Of a stretch of DNA of 64,000 bases, positions 26,775 through 38,200 are shown piece after piece. Position 1 is the first letter of the stretch, and each line of letters opens with the position of its first letter. Under the pieces are notes generated by a model that was not told the DNA's origin, did not search any database, and was given only the letters and a program-made list of their open reading frames with translations. Position numbers and translations under genes: made by a program. The stretch comes from Pseudalgibacter ostreae (GTDB taxonomy: Bacteria > Bacteroidota > Bacteroidia > Flavobacteriales > Flavobacteriaceae), in contig NZ_JBHMFC010000022.1 of the NCBI RefSeq assembly GCF_042427585.1, positions 39,804-103,803 of the forward strand, read 5' to 3'.

Positions 26775-27347
26775 ATGATTAAGCATAAGATTAAACGCTC
26801 TATTCGTGTTTCAAAATATGTTATTTATAAAGAGACATTAGTAGATTTTAAGGAACATATTTGGTCTTTTATTGGTGCTTTTGTAGGGATAGGTGTTATT
26901 TCGTATATACAGTCTCAGTTTTTACCTGAAATAGAAAATATTTTTTTAATCGGTTCTTTTGGCGCTTCTAGTGTTTTAATTTATGGGGAAATACAGAGCC
27001 CTTTGGCCCAGCCCAGAAATTTAATTGGGGGGCATATTATCTCGGCCTTTATTGGTGTGACTATGTTTAAGTTAATACCAGATATTACATGGCTTGCAGC
27101 ATCACTTGCTGTGGGCCTTTCAATTGTTCTTATGCAATACACAAAAACCATGCACCCTCCTGGGGGCGCTACAGCTTTAATTGCTGTAATTGGTACAGAA
27201 AAAATAAAAGCTTTAGGGTATTTATATGTTTTTGCACCGGTATTAATGGGAGCGTTTATTTTATTTATTGTTGCTCTTATTTTTAATAACATAACAAAAA
27301 ATAGATGTTATCCTACAAATAGAAAATTTACTAAGTTTTTTAAATAA
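26775..27347 (+). CDS. HPP-family membrane protein
   Basis: 190 residues, with about four to five membrane helices and the diagnostic MHPPGGATALIAVIG motif (about residues 124-138). GEIQSPLAQPRNLIGGH near residue 70 is also typical. Members in cyanobacteria and chloroplasts have been linked to nitrite transport; the role in flavobacteria is not known. It is divergent from a LysR gene and converges on the OmpA gene at 27358 with a 10 bp gap. A TATGTTTG box at 26751-26758 may be its -7 element. Confidence 0.88.
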   Translation: MIKHKIKRSIRVSKYVIYKETLVDFKEHIWSFIGAFVGIGVISYIQSQFLPEIENIFLIGSFGASSVLIYGEIQSPLAQPRNLIGGHIISAFIGVTMFKLIPDITWLAASLAVGLSIVLMQYTKTMHPPGGATALIAVIGTEKIKALGYLYVFAPVLMGAFILFIVALIFNNITKNRCYPTNRKFTKFFK

Positions 27348-27357
27348 TTGGTGTTTT

Positions 27358-29286
27358 TTATTGCTTGTTTACTACAATAACTTCTGTTCGTCTGTTTAGT
27401 TGATGTTGCGCTTCGGTACAGTTGGTTGTAACGTTGCAAACATGTAGTGGTTTTCGCTTGCCATAGCCTACATATTCTGTAATTCTAGAAGTGTTTATCC
27501 CCTTAGAAACAAAATACTTATATGTAGATTGTGCTCTTTTTTTAGACAATATGTCATTGTATTTTGCCGATCCTCTCGAATCTGTATGAGATTCAATTTT
27601 GATGATTATATTTGGGTAATTATGGATCATCAAATCTACGATCCTATCCAGTTTTAGGGCATTGTTCTTATTAATATTAAACTTGTTGTATTCAAACTGT
27701 ATAACTGGTATTTCAAGGGGTATAGCATCAGGAACATGCTTTTTAGGATGAGTGCTTAGAGCCATATCTATTTTTATAGAAGTGGTTGTAGGCTCAATAT
27801 GTTTAGAGGTGATTTGTTTTGATTCTTTCGTATAATTTTCTTTTCGAATTTGAATAACATAATCTTCATCTCTATCAATATCAATCTCAAATTTACCCTG
27901 TTTATCAGATTGTAATGATGCTATGTGATGTCCTTCAGCATTCAGCAAAACACCTGTAGCACCTACAATAGGATCCCCTTTAGCGTCTATAACATTGCTC
28001 TCTATTTTCAAAAGAGCAGTACGGTGAAAAGCATAAATGTCGTCACTACCAACACCTCCTTTTCTGTTTGATGCAAAATAGCCGGTTGCGCCATCGTCAT
28101 TTGTAAAAAAAGAAAAATCGTCTTTACTGGAATTGATAGGGACTCCAAGATTAACGGTACTTACAATCGTATTATCAACATCGGTAACGGCAGCAAAAAC
28201 ATCTAAAAGTCCCAGACCAAGATGCCCATCTGATGAAAAGAAAAGCACGTTCTCTTTATTTATAAAAGGAAAGGATTCATTTTTTTTAGTGTTTACAATA
28301 GGGCCTAAGTTTTTAGGCTTGCCCATGGTTCCATCAGGACGAATAGGAACATAATAAATATCTGTCCCTCCAAAACCTCCTGGCATATCAGAGGTAAAAT
28401 AAAGTTTGGTTCCATCGTGATTTAATGCGGGGTGACCTGTAGAATAATCTTCACTATTAAAACGAAGTGCTTTTATTTTTCTCCATTTATCTTTTATTAG
28501 CGATGCTTTGTAAATCTTTAAATTTCCAATATTATGTTGGTCTCTTTTTAAGGTGTTCTTGTTGAAATTATTTCTGGAAAAATACATGGTTTTTCCATCT
28601 TTTGTAATGGTTATAGGGCCATCATGATACACACTGTTAACTTTTCCTTTAATTTTCGATTTAGTATCTACGATAGCGTGTGTACTTCCTTTTTTAATCA
28701 CGTATACGTCTAAAAAAGGTTGGTTGTCCCAGCCACTTTTAAATTTTTTAGCAACACCAGCATCTCTGGTGGATGTAAAATATAAATCGCCATAATGATT
28801 ATAAGCACCAAATTCGCTAAACTCGGTATTAAAGAGAACCTCTTTCAAAAAGTAGCGCTGTTTTGTATGATAAATGGCGTTGATAAATTGGGCATCATTT
28901 GAAAATCTTTGAACATCGATTAAACCTCCTTTTTTTTTATAGTTTTCAAACCACATTCGAGATGCTTCATACTCCCCAATACCTCTTAGAGATTGAGCAT
29001 AATGGTATAAGTACTCTACAGGTACGTTATTTTGAACTACTGTTTTTTTATAATAGACACTTGCACTATCTGGGTTTCTCATAAAAGCATAGCAGTCTGC
29101 TAATTTACGTGTGGCGTAATCGGTATTGAAATCTTGAGAAATAAGGGTTTTGTATGTTTCAGCTGCTTTATAAAAAGAAAAGGAATTGAATAAGTTATCC
29201 GCTTTTTTTTGAACAGTATTCTGTGCGAAAAGTGTAGTATTAGTTATAAATAAACCGAAAACTAAAATGATGGACCTCAACTTCAT
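27358..29286 (-). CDS. TPR/PD40/OmpA-type outer-membrane-associated protein 1
   Basis: 642 residues. Signal peptide (about 1-21, ending TLFAQ), TPR-like helices (about 25-130), PD40/WD40-like beta-propeller blades (DGKTMYFSRNNF, GTKLYFTSDMPGG, VLFFSSDGHLGLG), a carboxypeptidase-regulatory-like domain (about 430-500) and a C-terminal OmpA peptidoglycan-binding domain with KIESHTDSRGSAKYN and NRRTEVIVV. This architecture is that of PorE-like T9SS-associated proteins that tether to peptidoglycan. It is last in the minus-strand operon led by the giant T9SS protein, and a tandem paralogue of the next gene. Confidence 0.88.
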   Translation of the reverse strand: MKLRSIILVFGLFITNTTLFAQNTVQKKADNLFNSFSFYKAAETYKTLISQDFNTDYATRKLADCYAFMRNPDSASVYYKKTVVQNNVPVEYLYHYAQSLRGIGEYEASRMWFENYKKKGGLIDVQRFSNDAQFINAIYHTKQRYFLKEVLFNTEFSEFGAYNHYGDLYFTSTRDAGVAKKFKSGWDNQPFLDVYVIKKGSTHAIVDTKSKIKGKVNSVYHDGPITITKDGKTMYFSRNNFNKNTLKRDQHNIGNLKIYKASLIKDKWRKIKALRFNSEDYSTGHPALNHDGTKLYFTSDMPGGFGGTDIYYVPIRPDGTMGKPKNLGPIVNTKKNESFPFINKENVLFFSSDGHLGLGLLDVFAAVTDVDNTIVSTVNLGVPINSSKDDFSFFTNDDGATGYFASNRKGGVGSDDIYAFHRTALLKIESNVIDAKGDPIVGATGVLLNAEGHHIASLQSDKQGKFEIDIDRDEDYVIQIRKENYTKESKQITSKHIEPTTTSIKIDMALSTHPKKHVPDAIPLEIPVIQFEYNKFNINKNNALKLDRIVDLMIHNYPNIIIKIESHTDSRGSAKYNDILSKKRAQSTYKYFVSKGINTSRITEYVGYGKRKPLHVCNVTTNCTEAQHQLNRRTEVIVVNKQ

Positions 29287-29351
29287 ACTGAATAATTTTA
29301 ATTAAAATGATTTGGTGGGTTTTATTTTCGAACCTCTATTTAAAAAAGTAT

Positions 29352-31274
29352 TTACTCCATTTTCACGATTATAAACTGAGTACGTCTATTGAGTTGATGA
29401 TCGGATTCTTCACAATTGGCACCCTCTTCACACCCATTGGTGAGTCTACGTTTTCCAAACCCCTTGTGCTCGGTAATTCTTTTAGGGTCTATACCTCTTG
29501 AAATCAAATATTGGTATGTAGCGTTTGCCCGATCAATGGATAATCTATCATTATAAGTTAAAGAACCTCTAGAGTCTGTATGCGATTCAATTCTAATAAT
29601 CATATTAGGATACTCGTTGTTCATTAGGTTAACAATTTTGTCTAATTCTACTTTAGCGTCTTTCCTAATGATATGGCTATCATAATCAAAATAAATCGTG
29701 TTAAGTGACTTAAGTTCTGCCAAAACCACAACATCCTGAAGTGGATTTAGCAAAAGGTCAGTTTTAATAATCTGTGTTTTAGTTTCTAAGTTTCGTGTAG
29801 TGAATACTCTATAATCATCTATGTATTTTTTTTGTTTGCCTATTATTTTATAATCGGAATTTCTGTCTACGTTTATGGAAAAGTATCCATAATCGTCGGT
29901 AACTATCTTCGTGATTTGCTTGTCCTTGGCATCCAATAAGCTTATTTCGGAGTAGGGGATAGGCCTATTGTTTATGGCGTCTGTTACCACGCCTTCTACG
30001 TGCAGTAATGGAATTCTATAATAACTATATATGTCGTCACTTCCACGACCACCTCTTCTATCAGAAGAAAAGTAACCGGATAGTCCATCGGGATTCATAA
30101 AAAAAGAAAAATCGTCGCTATTAGAGTTTACAGGTTCTCCCAAATTTAAAACATCAATAATTTTATTTTCATCATTTTCAATAGTTCCGAAAATGTCCAA
30201 CAGCCCTAAACCTTCGTGTCCATCGGAAGCAAAAAACAAGGTGCCATCACCATTAATAAATGGTGTGCCTTCTGAGTTTTTGGTATTTACGATGGGCCCT
30301 AAATTTTCAGGAGTTCCGAAAGTGCCATCTTCATAGATATCTACCCGATATATATCCGATCCGCCGTATCCGCCCGGCATGTCTGATGCAAAATAAAGTT
30401 TGGTTTCATCTTCATTTAGTGCTGGGTGTTGCACAGAGAAATTGTCGTTATTTATAGATAGTTCTTCAATATTGATCCAGCGGTCTCCTTTTTTTGTGGC
30501 TCTGTAAATTTTAATGTGATTAAAACCATCTTTATCGCTACCTTTTATATTTTCTTTTACATTATTTCTAGAAAAGTACATGGTTTTGCCATCTTTTGTT
30601 AGGGCTACGGGACCATCATGGAAGATGGAGTTGACTTCTCCTTTTAATTTTGAATGATGATCCACCTTTTTGGCATCTTTATCTATAACGTAAACGTCTA
30701 AAAAAGGCTGTTCATCCCAGTTATATATACGTTGTACCGAAGTTCCTTCATCTCTAGTGGAAGCAAAGTAAATCTTGCCATCGTGTTCAAAAGCTCCGAA
30801 ATCACTATATTTAGAATTAAACCGCACTTTGTTTAAAAAATATTCTTGTTTTGCGTTTTTTATATTTTCGACAAAGTTTCCTTCTCTACCGTAGTTTTCG
30901 GTTTTTAAAGCGCCACCAGAATCCTTATAGCGCTTTAACCAAACCCGTGATTCTCTATAGTCCCTAATACCTCTTAAAGACTGTGCGTAATTATAATAAT
31001 ACTCAATAGGTATGTTGGCCTGCCTAACCGCTTGTTTGTAATATCTACTGGCATTTCTTGGATCTCGTAAGAAGCTATAACTGTCTGCCAATTGTCTTAT
31101 AGCGTAATCTTTATTGTAATTATCCTGTACCAACTCCTTATAAAGTTCTATGGCTTTAACGTAAGCGTATTGGTTAAACAAGGTGTCTGCTTTTTTTAGT
31201 TTCGCTTGTTGCGAAAAAACAGAGACACCGAATAAGAGAAGTACATAAATTATTATATGGTCTTTAAGTTTCAT
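29352..31274 (-). CDS. TPR/PD40/OmpA-type outer-membrane-associated protein 2
   Basis: 640 residues with the same domain order and length as its downstream paralogue: signal peptide ending VSVFSQ, TPR region, PD40 blades (DGKTMYFSRNNV, ETKLYFASDMPGG, GTLFFASDGHEGLG), a regulatory-like beta domain, and OmpA with RIESHTDSRGSLTYN. The two proteins are easily aligned along their length. It starts 14 bp after the PorP/SprF gene's stop codon, so all four genes are likely one transcript. Probable role: anchoring or assisting the SprF-type secretion of the giant protein upstream. Confidence 0.88.
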   Translation of the reverse strand: MKLKDHIIIYVLLLFGVSVFSQQAKLKKADTLFNQYAYVKAIELYKELVQDNYNKDYAIRQLADSYSFLRDPRNASRYYKQAVRQANIPIEYYYNYAQSLRGIRDYRESRVWLKRYKDSGGALKTENYGREGNFVENIKNAKQEYFLNKVRFNSKYSDFGAFEHDGKIYFASTRDEGTSVQRIYNWDEQPFLDVYVIDKDAKKVDHHSKLKGEVNSIFHDGPVALTKDGKTMYFSRNNVKENIKGSDKDGFNHIKIYRATKKGDRWINIEELSINNDNFSVQHPALNEDETKLYFASDMPGGYGGSDIYRVDIYEDGTFGTPENLGPIVNTKNSEGTPFINGDGTLFFASDGHEGLGLLDIFGTIENDENKIIDVLNLGEPVNSNSDDFSFFMNPDGLSGYFSSDRRGGRGSDDIYSYYRIPLLHVEGVVTDAINNRPIPYSEISLLDAKDKQITKIVTDDYGYFSINVDRNSDYKIIGKQKKYIDDYRVFTTRNLETKTQIIKTDLLLNPLQDVVVLAELKSLNTIYFDYDSHIIRKDAKVELDKIVNLMNNEYPNMIIRIESHTDSRGSLTYNDRLSIDRANATYQYLISRGIDPKRITEHKGFGKRRLTNGCEEGANCEESDHQLNRRTQFIIVKME

Positions 31275-31288
31275 ATTAAAAGGACTTA

Positions 31289-32215
31289 TTAAAAATATCT
31301 TGGTGATTTTAATTTCGAACTTAAGAATTTAAATTCATACATGAGCAACACTTCATGCGTTCCAGTGGTATATCTGGCTATATCAGAAATGGGCTTTTCA
31401 TAGGCATATCCTATACGAAGCTGTCTGGATACCTGAAAGTCTATAATACCGCCAATAGCAGCTGTTTTTTTGTTCATTCTATAAGAACCGCCCAACCAGA
31501 ATTTTTCATTAAACAGAAAATTTGCAGTTAGATCTAAGGCAATAGGGGCCCCATTCGTTGCTTTTGCCATAAAGGCTGGTTTGAATTTGAGTTTATCGTT
31601 AAAATTAAACACATAGCCTCCCGTAAAATAGTAGCTTATGCGTTCTAAAGCCTCATATTCTTTAGTTTTATTATAATCGTTATTTAAAATTCGTGGTGCA
31701 GATAGACTCAAATACCATATATCGGAATGCCAGTATACACCAGCTCCAATATTAGGGCTCCAACGGTCTTCAATGCCATAGATCATCTCGTCATTAATAT
31801 TATCCGGATTTAATCGGAAATCGGTATCAAAACTAAAGCTTGTAAAGCCTCCTTTTAGTCCAAATGCTAATTTTGAATCGGCTCCTACAGGAATGGTATA
31901 TGAAAAATCACCATAGAGATATGAGAAGTTTTGAGGGCCTAAATCGTCTTCAATAAAAGACAAACCTAAACCAATTCTTTTATTCCGAACAGGAGTATGT
32001 ATAGAGAGGGTTTGTGTGATAGGGCCACCTCTAAAGCCCACCCATTGGCTTCTGTGTAATCCCACAATACTTAAGGCATCCCTACTACCGGCATAAGCAG
32101 GGTTTATGGAGATGGTGTTGTACATGTATTGGGTAAATTGTGGTAATTGTTGTGCTGTTGCGGCCATACAGGTGAACCATATAGCAACGATTATATAATG
32201 TTTTTTAAATTTCAT
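31289..32215 (-). CDS. PorP/SprF-family T9SS outer-membrane protein
   Basis: 308 residues from the ATG at 32215. A longer start at 32239 overlaps the upstream gene and puts eight residues before the signal peptide, so it was rejected. Signal peptide ends near ATAQQ, followed by LPQFTQYMYNTISINPAYAGSRD, the PorP/SprF family hallmark, and an outer-membrane barrel. Family knowledge: secretion of proteins with type B T9SS sorting domains needs a cognate PorP/SprF partner encoded nearby, as for SprB/SprF. The gene lies 10 bp after just such a protein. Confidence 0.93.
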   Translation of the reverse strand: MKFKKHYIIVAIWFTCMAATAQQLPQFTQYMYNTISINPAYAGSRDALSIVGLHRSQWVGFRGGPITQTLSIHTPVRNKRIGLGLSFIEDDLGPQNFSYLYGDFSYTIPVGADSKLAFGLKGGFTSFSFDTDFRLNPDNINDEMIYGIEDRWSPNIGAGVYWHSDIWYLSLSAPRILNNDYNKTKEYEALERISYYFTGGYVFNFNDKLKFKPAFMAKATNGAPIALDLTANFLFNEKFWLGGSYRMNKKTAAIGGIIDFQVSRQLRIGYAYEKPISDIARYTTGTHEVLLMYEFKFLSSKLKSPRYF

Positions 32216-32225
32216 AGGATAGGTT

Positions 32226-35200
32226 TTATTTGGTTCCAATATAAACAGGACCGGTATATGTTCCTATAATGCCTGTATTGTCTTTTATATTAACGATGTA
32301 ATAATATGTGCCATTAGGTACGGTGCCAGACGCACCCATAGAAGCACTATTGGATTTGCCAGCCCAACTGCCAAGTCCTTCGCCAATTTGGTATTCATTG
32401 GATTCGTAAACAATGGCTCCCCAACGGTTAAACACTTTTACTTCAGCTTTGAAGCCACATAATTCTATACCTCCAATGTCGAAGGTTTCATTTTGATTAT
32501 CACCATTGGGGGTTAATGCTGTAGAAATAACCACATCTTGACTCCCGCAAGGCAGTACAGCGCAGTCTGCGTGGATATTGATGGTAACTTCAGTACTATT
32601 AATACAGCCATTCTCCAACCCCGTATATCTAAATAGATAATTGATACCACCACTTCCTGGTAAAAAATCTTCAGCAAATTCCAAAACGGTAGGATCAAAA
32701 ATACTAGCGGTTAAGGTGGCTTCTGTTTTACCTTCAATTAATTCCCAATTGCCATTATTTTTTTCACCAGATAAAAACTGATTTAAATCTATAATCCCAT
32801 CATCAAAACATTGGTCTCCAGCAGTTATTTCTGTAACAATTTCATCAAGCATGACGTTAAGTTCTTGTGTGTAATCCTTACTGTTACCACACGCATCAGC
32901 GACCGTCCAGGTTCTGATAATTTTATAGTCGGCATAAACGTTTTCGTTAAAAGAATTAGTTTCGTTAAATGTCACATCAATATTTGTTGAACAGTTATCC
33001 GTAAAAGTTAATAAAGGCACTTCAGGAATCTCAGTACAGCTTACGGTTAATAGGCTATCGTAATTGGTAATTAATTCTGGTGCTTTTGTGTCTTGTACAG
33101 TAATTTCTTGAACATGTGCGATTTGAGTGCCACAAACGTCTATCGCTTTCCATGTTCGTCTTAAAACATAACTGTTTATACAACTTCCATTAAAACGGTC
33201 TTGATTATACGTAACTTTAACGCTACCACAACTGGTGGATGCAGAAAGCGCTACGGGATTAGGAATAGCGTCGCAAGCCACTGTTAAGTCTTTAGGTAAG
33301 CTAGCCTGATTAAACTTCACCTTAGTTGGAGCTATAAACGTGTAAGTAGCGGAAGCCGTTTTGGTTTCACAAATATCTTGAATGGTCCAGTTTACGGTTA
33401 GCGATCCACTAGAACAAAACGTAAGGGAAGGTTGAACAAAATCATTTGTAACGGAAGGAGAACAACCGCCATTAAAACTATTTTCAAGGAGATTCGTTTG
33501 CGTATTTACCCATGTAGAAATGTCTGCATTTAATGCTGCTTGTGCTTTTTCAGGCGTACTATTATCAAATTTACATGCTGTACTCGAGGTGTTTTCGGGG
33601 GCTTTGTAAGTGATCTCATTAGGCTTTGTTAGGGTGTAAGTAGCCGTTTCGGTAGTGGTTTCACAAAGGTCTTCCACAGTCCAAATAACGCTAACAGATC
33701 CACCTAAGCAGAACGCTATGGATTGATCTGTATAATTATGGGTTATTGTAGGAGAACATCCGCCCGTAATACTGTTAGCTATTGTGTTGGTTTGTGCAGA
33801 AACCCAAGCTATAATATCTGCTTTTACATTTGCTTGAGCAGTTAAAGGGTTTTGATTGTAGAACTCACAAGAAAAAGCCGTTTTGTTTATCGGCCTTGTA
33901 TAGCCTATAGGCTCTGGTTGCTTTAAAATATAAGTAGCAGTAGGATTTAGGATTTGACAAACATCTTCTATTTCCCATGTGATGGTTATAAAGCCTCCTG
34001 TACAAAAATCGATACTTTGGTTGGTGTAGTTATTAGAAACAGTTGGAGAACCACCCGATAGACTCGTGTTTATAATATCCGTTTGGGTATTGACCCATGC
34101 AGCAATATCAGCATCGAGAGCCTTTTGAGCGATTATAATATCGGGGTTATCAAATTGGCAGGCTTCCACAATGTTTTCGGAAGGAGACGTAAATTCAAGG
34201 CCTTCTGGTTGTGTAAATTCATAAGTAGCGGTTGCGTTTGTGGAACCACAAACATCTTGTATTGTCCAAGTAACCGTTAGCGTATTAGACCCACAAAAGG
34301 CTATGGTTTGATCTATATAATTATTGGAGACCTTTGGTGAACACCCACCTTCAATAGAACTATTTATAGCATCTGTTTGTGCCGTTACCCAGGCGACAAT
34401 ATCGGCATCTAGGTTGGCTTGAGCTTTAGCGGGATCTGTGTCGTAAAATTGGGATGCTAGAGTCGCTTCATTAGCGGGCAAGTCATAAACCACTGCATCT
34501 GGCCTTGTTAGCGTATAGGTAGCAGTTGTGGTGCTTGTACCACAACTATCATGTATTGTCCAAGTTACGGGTATAGCGCCACCTGAGCAAAAATCAATGG
34601 TCTCATCCTTAAAATCATGTGTTATAGTAGGGGAGCATCCTCCAGAAAGACTTGAGTTGATATTATTGGTTTGTGTTGCCACCCATGTTGCTATCGCTGT
34701 GTTTAAATCTGTTTGTACTGTAACGAGATCTGTTGTTACAGTATTAATTAAACAGGCTTCCACTTGCTCGTCTACAGGTGCTGTATAAGTTAATAACCCA
34801 GGTTTTTTTAAGGTATATGTTGCCGTAGATTTTTTGGTTTCACAAATATCTTTTATCGTCCAAGTGATTACTGTAGCACCGCCCTCACAAAAATTGATAA
34901 ATTCATTATTAAAATCATGCATTATTGTAGGCGAGCATCCTCCAGAAAGGCTTGAGCTGATAATATTGGTCTGTGCCGCAATCCAAGTTGTAATAGCATT
35001 GTTTAAAGCCGTTTGTGCCGTTGCGGGGTCTGTGCTATCAAATGAGCAAGCATCTACAATATTGTCTGTAGGAGCCGCATAAGATATAACCTCTGCATTT
35101 GTAAATGTAAATGTAGCCTGAGTCTGTGTTATTTCACAGCTATCTTCTATCGTCCACGTAACTAATACGGAACCGTCTTCACAGAAACTTATAGACGCGT

Positions 35201-38200
35201 TATTAAAATCATGTGTTACTTTTGGCGAGCAACCCCCAGTAATACTTGTACTTATAATGTCGGTTTGGGCCATTACCCAATCTGAAATAGCATTATTTAA
35301 TGCCATTTCCACCGTTGCAGGGTCTGTAATATCGAAATCGCAAGCCTTCATGGTCTTGTCAATTGGTGGGGTGTAATTAACTGTTTCGGGCTTCTTTAAG
35401 GTGTAAGTAGCAGAAGGAGTTAAGGTTTCACATACATCTTCAATATTCCATTCGACTGTTAAGATGCCTCCTGTGCAAAAATCAAGAGTTCTATTTTCAA
35501 AATCATTGGTAATAACCGGTGAACCCTCAGAAAGGCTACCATTTATTAAATTGGTTTGGGCCGTAACCCAAGCAGCAATATCTGCATGGAGCGCATTTTG
35601 AGCGACACCAATATTTAGATTATCAAATTGACATGATTCTACGATTTTAGAATCAGGGTAATTAAAGTCTATGCCGTCGGGTTGAATAAAAGTATAGGTT
35701 GCCTGTGGGCTCGTGGTACTACATAGGTCATTCACTGTCCACGTAATAGTAATACTATTCGAAGCACAAAAAGAAATAGATTGTGTTGAAAAGTTATTTG
35801 ATATTTCTGGATAACAGCCCCCTTCAATACTGTTTTTAATAGTATTTGTTTGTGTTAAGATCCAAGCAGCAATATCGCCATCTAAATTAGCTTGAGCTAT
35901 GGTAGGGTCTGGATCATAAAGTTGAGATGCTGTTGATGAAGTGTCGCTGGGAAGTGTATAGGTTACCTCAGGAGCTGCTGCCAAATTAAAATCAGCAGTA
36001 AGTGTTATGGTTTCACACAGACTTGTAATGGTCCAGGTTACGGTTGTAGATCCGCCATCACATAACATCGGGGCGCTTAATGAAGCGCCATTATTGGTCA
36101 GAGCGGTAGAACATCCATCAGTTACAGCGATAGCGTTGGATTGTTGGGTTACCCAATTCGAGAATGCCGTATCGACTTCTGTTTGGTCGATGAAATCGCA
36201 AGAAAGCGTATTGGCATGATTAGGTTCTGTATAGGTTACCTCAGGAGCTGCTGCCAAATTAAAATCAGCAGTAAGTGTTATGGTTTCACACAGACTTATA
36301 ATGGTCCAGGTTACGGTTGTAGAACCGCCATCACATAACATCGGGGCGCTTAATGAAGCGCCATTATTGGTCAGAACGGTAGAACATCCATCAGTTACAG
36401 CGATAGCGTTGGATTGCTGGGTTACCCAATTCGAGAATGCCGTATCGACTTCTGTTTGGTCGTTGAAATCGCAAGACGCCTCATCGGCATCACTAGGTTC
36501 TGTATAGGTTATCGCAGGAGCTGCTGCCAAATTAAAATCAGCAGTAAGTGTTATGGTTTCACACAGACTTGTAATGGTCCAGGTTACGGTTGTAGAACCG
36601 CCATCACATAACATCGGGGCGCTTAATGAATCGCCATTATTGGTCAGAGCGGTAGAACATCCATCAGTTACAGCGATAGCGTTGGATTGCTGGGTTACCC
36701 AATTCGAGAATGCCGTATCGACTTCTGTTTGGTCGTTGAAATCGCAAGACGCCTCATCGGCATCGCTAGGGGGTGCATAGGTTATTTTTGTTGGTGTGAT
36801 AACAATTAACTGTTCTGCAGTTGCGGTATTGCCACATCCATTCATAGCTGTAAAAGTCCTTATTATTTCAACACAATTAGAACTAGGCACAGTACTGATT
36901 TTATCTATGTACGTTATACTAGCTATAGTTCCACTATAAAATATTTTATAATCGGGGTCGTCTAAAAAAGTATCTGTAATATCTATTGGTGTATCAGGAT
37001 TATAGGCGTATCTGGCCTTTATTGCTAAATCTGTTTCATAGCATCCCTCAACCTCCAAAGGGTTTGGTGTAGACATAAGAGATGGTTGACTATTAAGGTC
37101 TACAGCAAAAGTGACATTAAAGATAACAAATGAATCATCTTTATCGCCAAGACCGTACTTAAATTTTGTGGAGTTTTGTTCATTATCAATAATACTTTTG
37201 TCGTCATTTTCAAGATTAAAAACAGCAATATCTAACCCTGCATTATTTTTCAATTCTGGCTTTCTGTAGCCTAAATTTTCATGCGTAAATATAGAAGAGT
37301 TGAAAAAGTTGTCGGTTTCATTTAAATCATGCTTTAAGCGTATAAAATTTCCACTATTTCTTTGTTCTATTGCAAAAAAATCACCATCCTTATTCGCTTC
37401 GCCTTCACTGGCCATCACGCCTAATTTTAAATTTACAGGACCATTTGTGGGGGTGTTAAAGCCTGATGCTTCTATAACACCATCAGGGTCGCCAACACCA
37501 ACAAAAGCATAGCCATCAAACACCGTAATGTCTCTCCAGTTCATTTCAAAATTTTCATAAACCACTACCATGCCCCAACCACCAGATAAGCCTATGGCGT
37601 CAATAGTACCTTGGTTTAAAGCGATATCTGCAACTGTATATTCACCATCTTTACTATTTTTAACTAAATCGGTAACTTCGGCGTACCCAACAAAGATGCC
37701 TAAGCTCTCATTGTTTGTAGGAAATTCTATTAAGTTCCCCTCTGCTTCAACTGTAGTATACGTTCCTCCAGGAACCTTTAAAAGCACTTTGGTTTTATCT
37801 AAAGGTTTTTCGTTAGCTGCGTTAAAGGTATTTGGGTCGTTATCTCCATCCTCGTTTAAATCGGTACCATTATCTGCTCTACCCGTCCAATACAATCCTG
37901 CATATATGATTTCTGAACAAGAGGGATTCGCACTATTTTCATTTGAAAAATTTAATGTTGCAGAGGAAGAATTAAGAATAGGTCTGTTATTTGCATCAAC
38001 TCCCATAGGGTCAACATTAACAAACTCCATGGGCTTTTCATTTGAATCTGTTTCACTTTTTGATACCAACGTAAGGTTCGTATTCCCCATCATAGCAAAA
38101 TCTCCTCTGATACTATACACTTCTTTCGATGGTGTGGTTTTGGATGTTCTAGGAGAAAATGGAACTTGGCCATAGCTATTAAAAACGGTTGCCATACATA

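Noticed and set aside
36007..36780. Recurrent antisense reading frames of 65-75 codons
   Set aside because: They repeat every 273 bp because the sense gene is repetitive; they show no start-site context or protein-like composition.
32226..36790. Regularly spaced repeats at first glance similar to a CRISPR array
   Set aside because: Units are about 273-300 bp, in frame, and encode protein modules; there are no short repeats with unique spacers.
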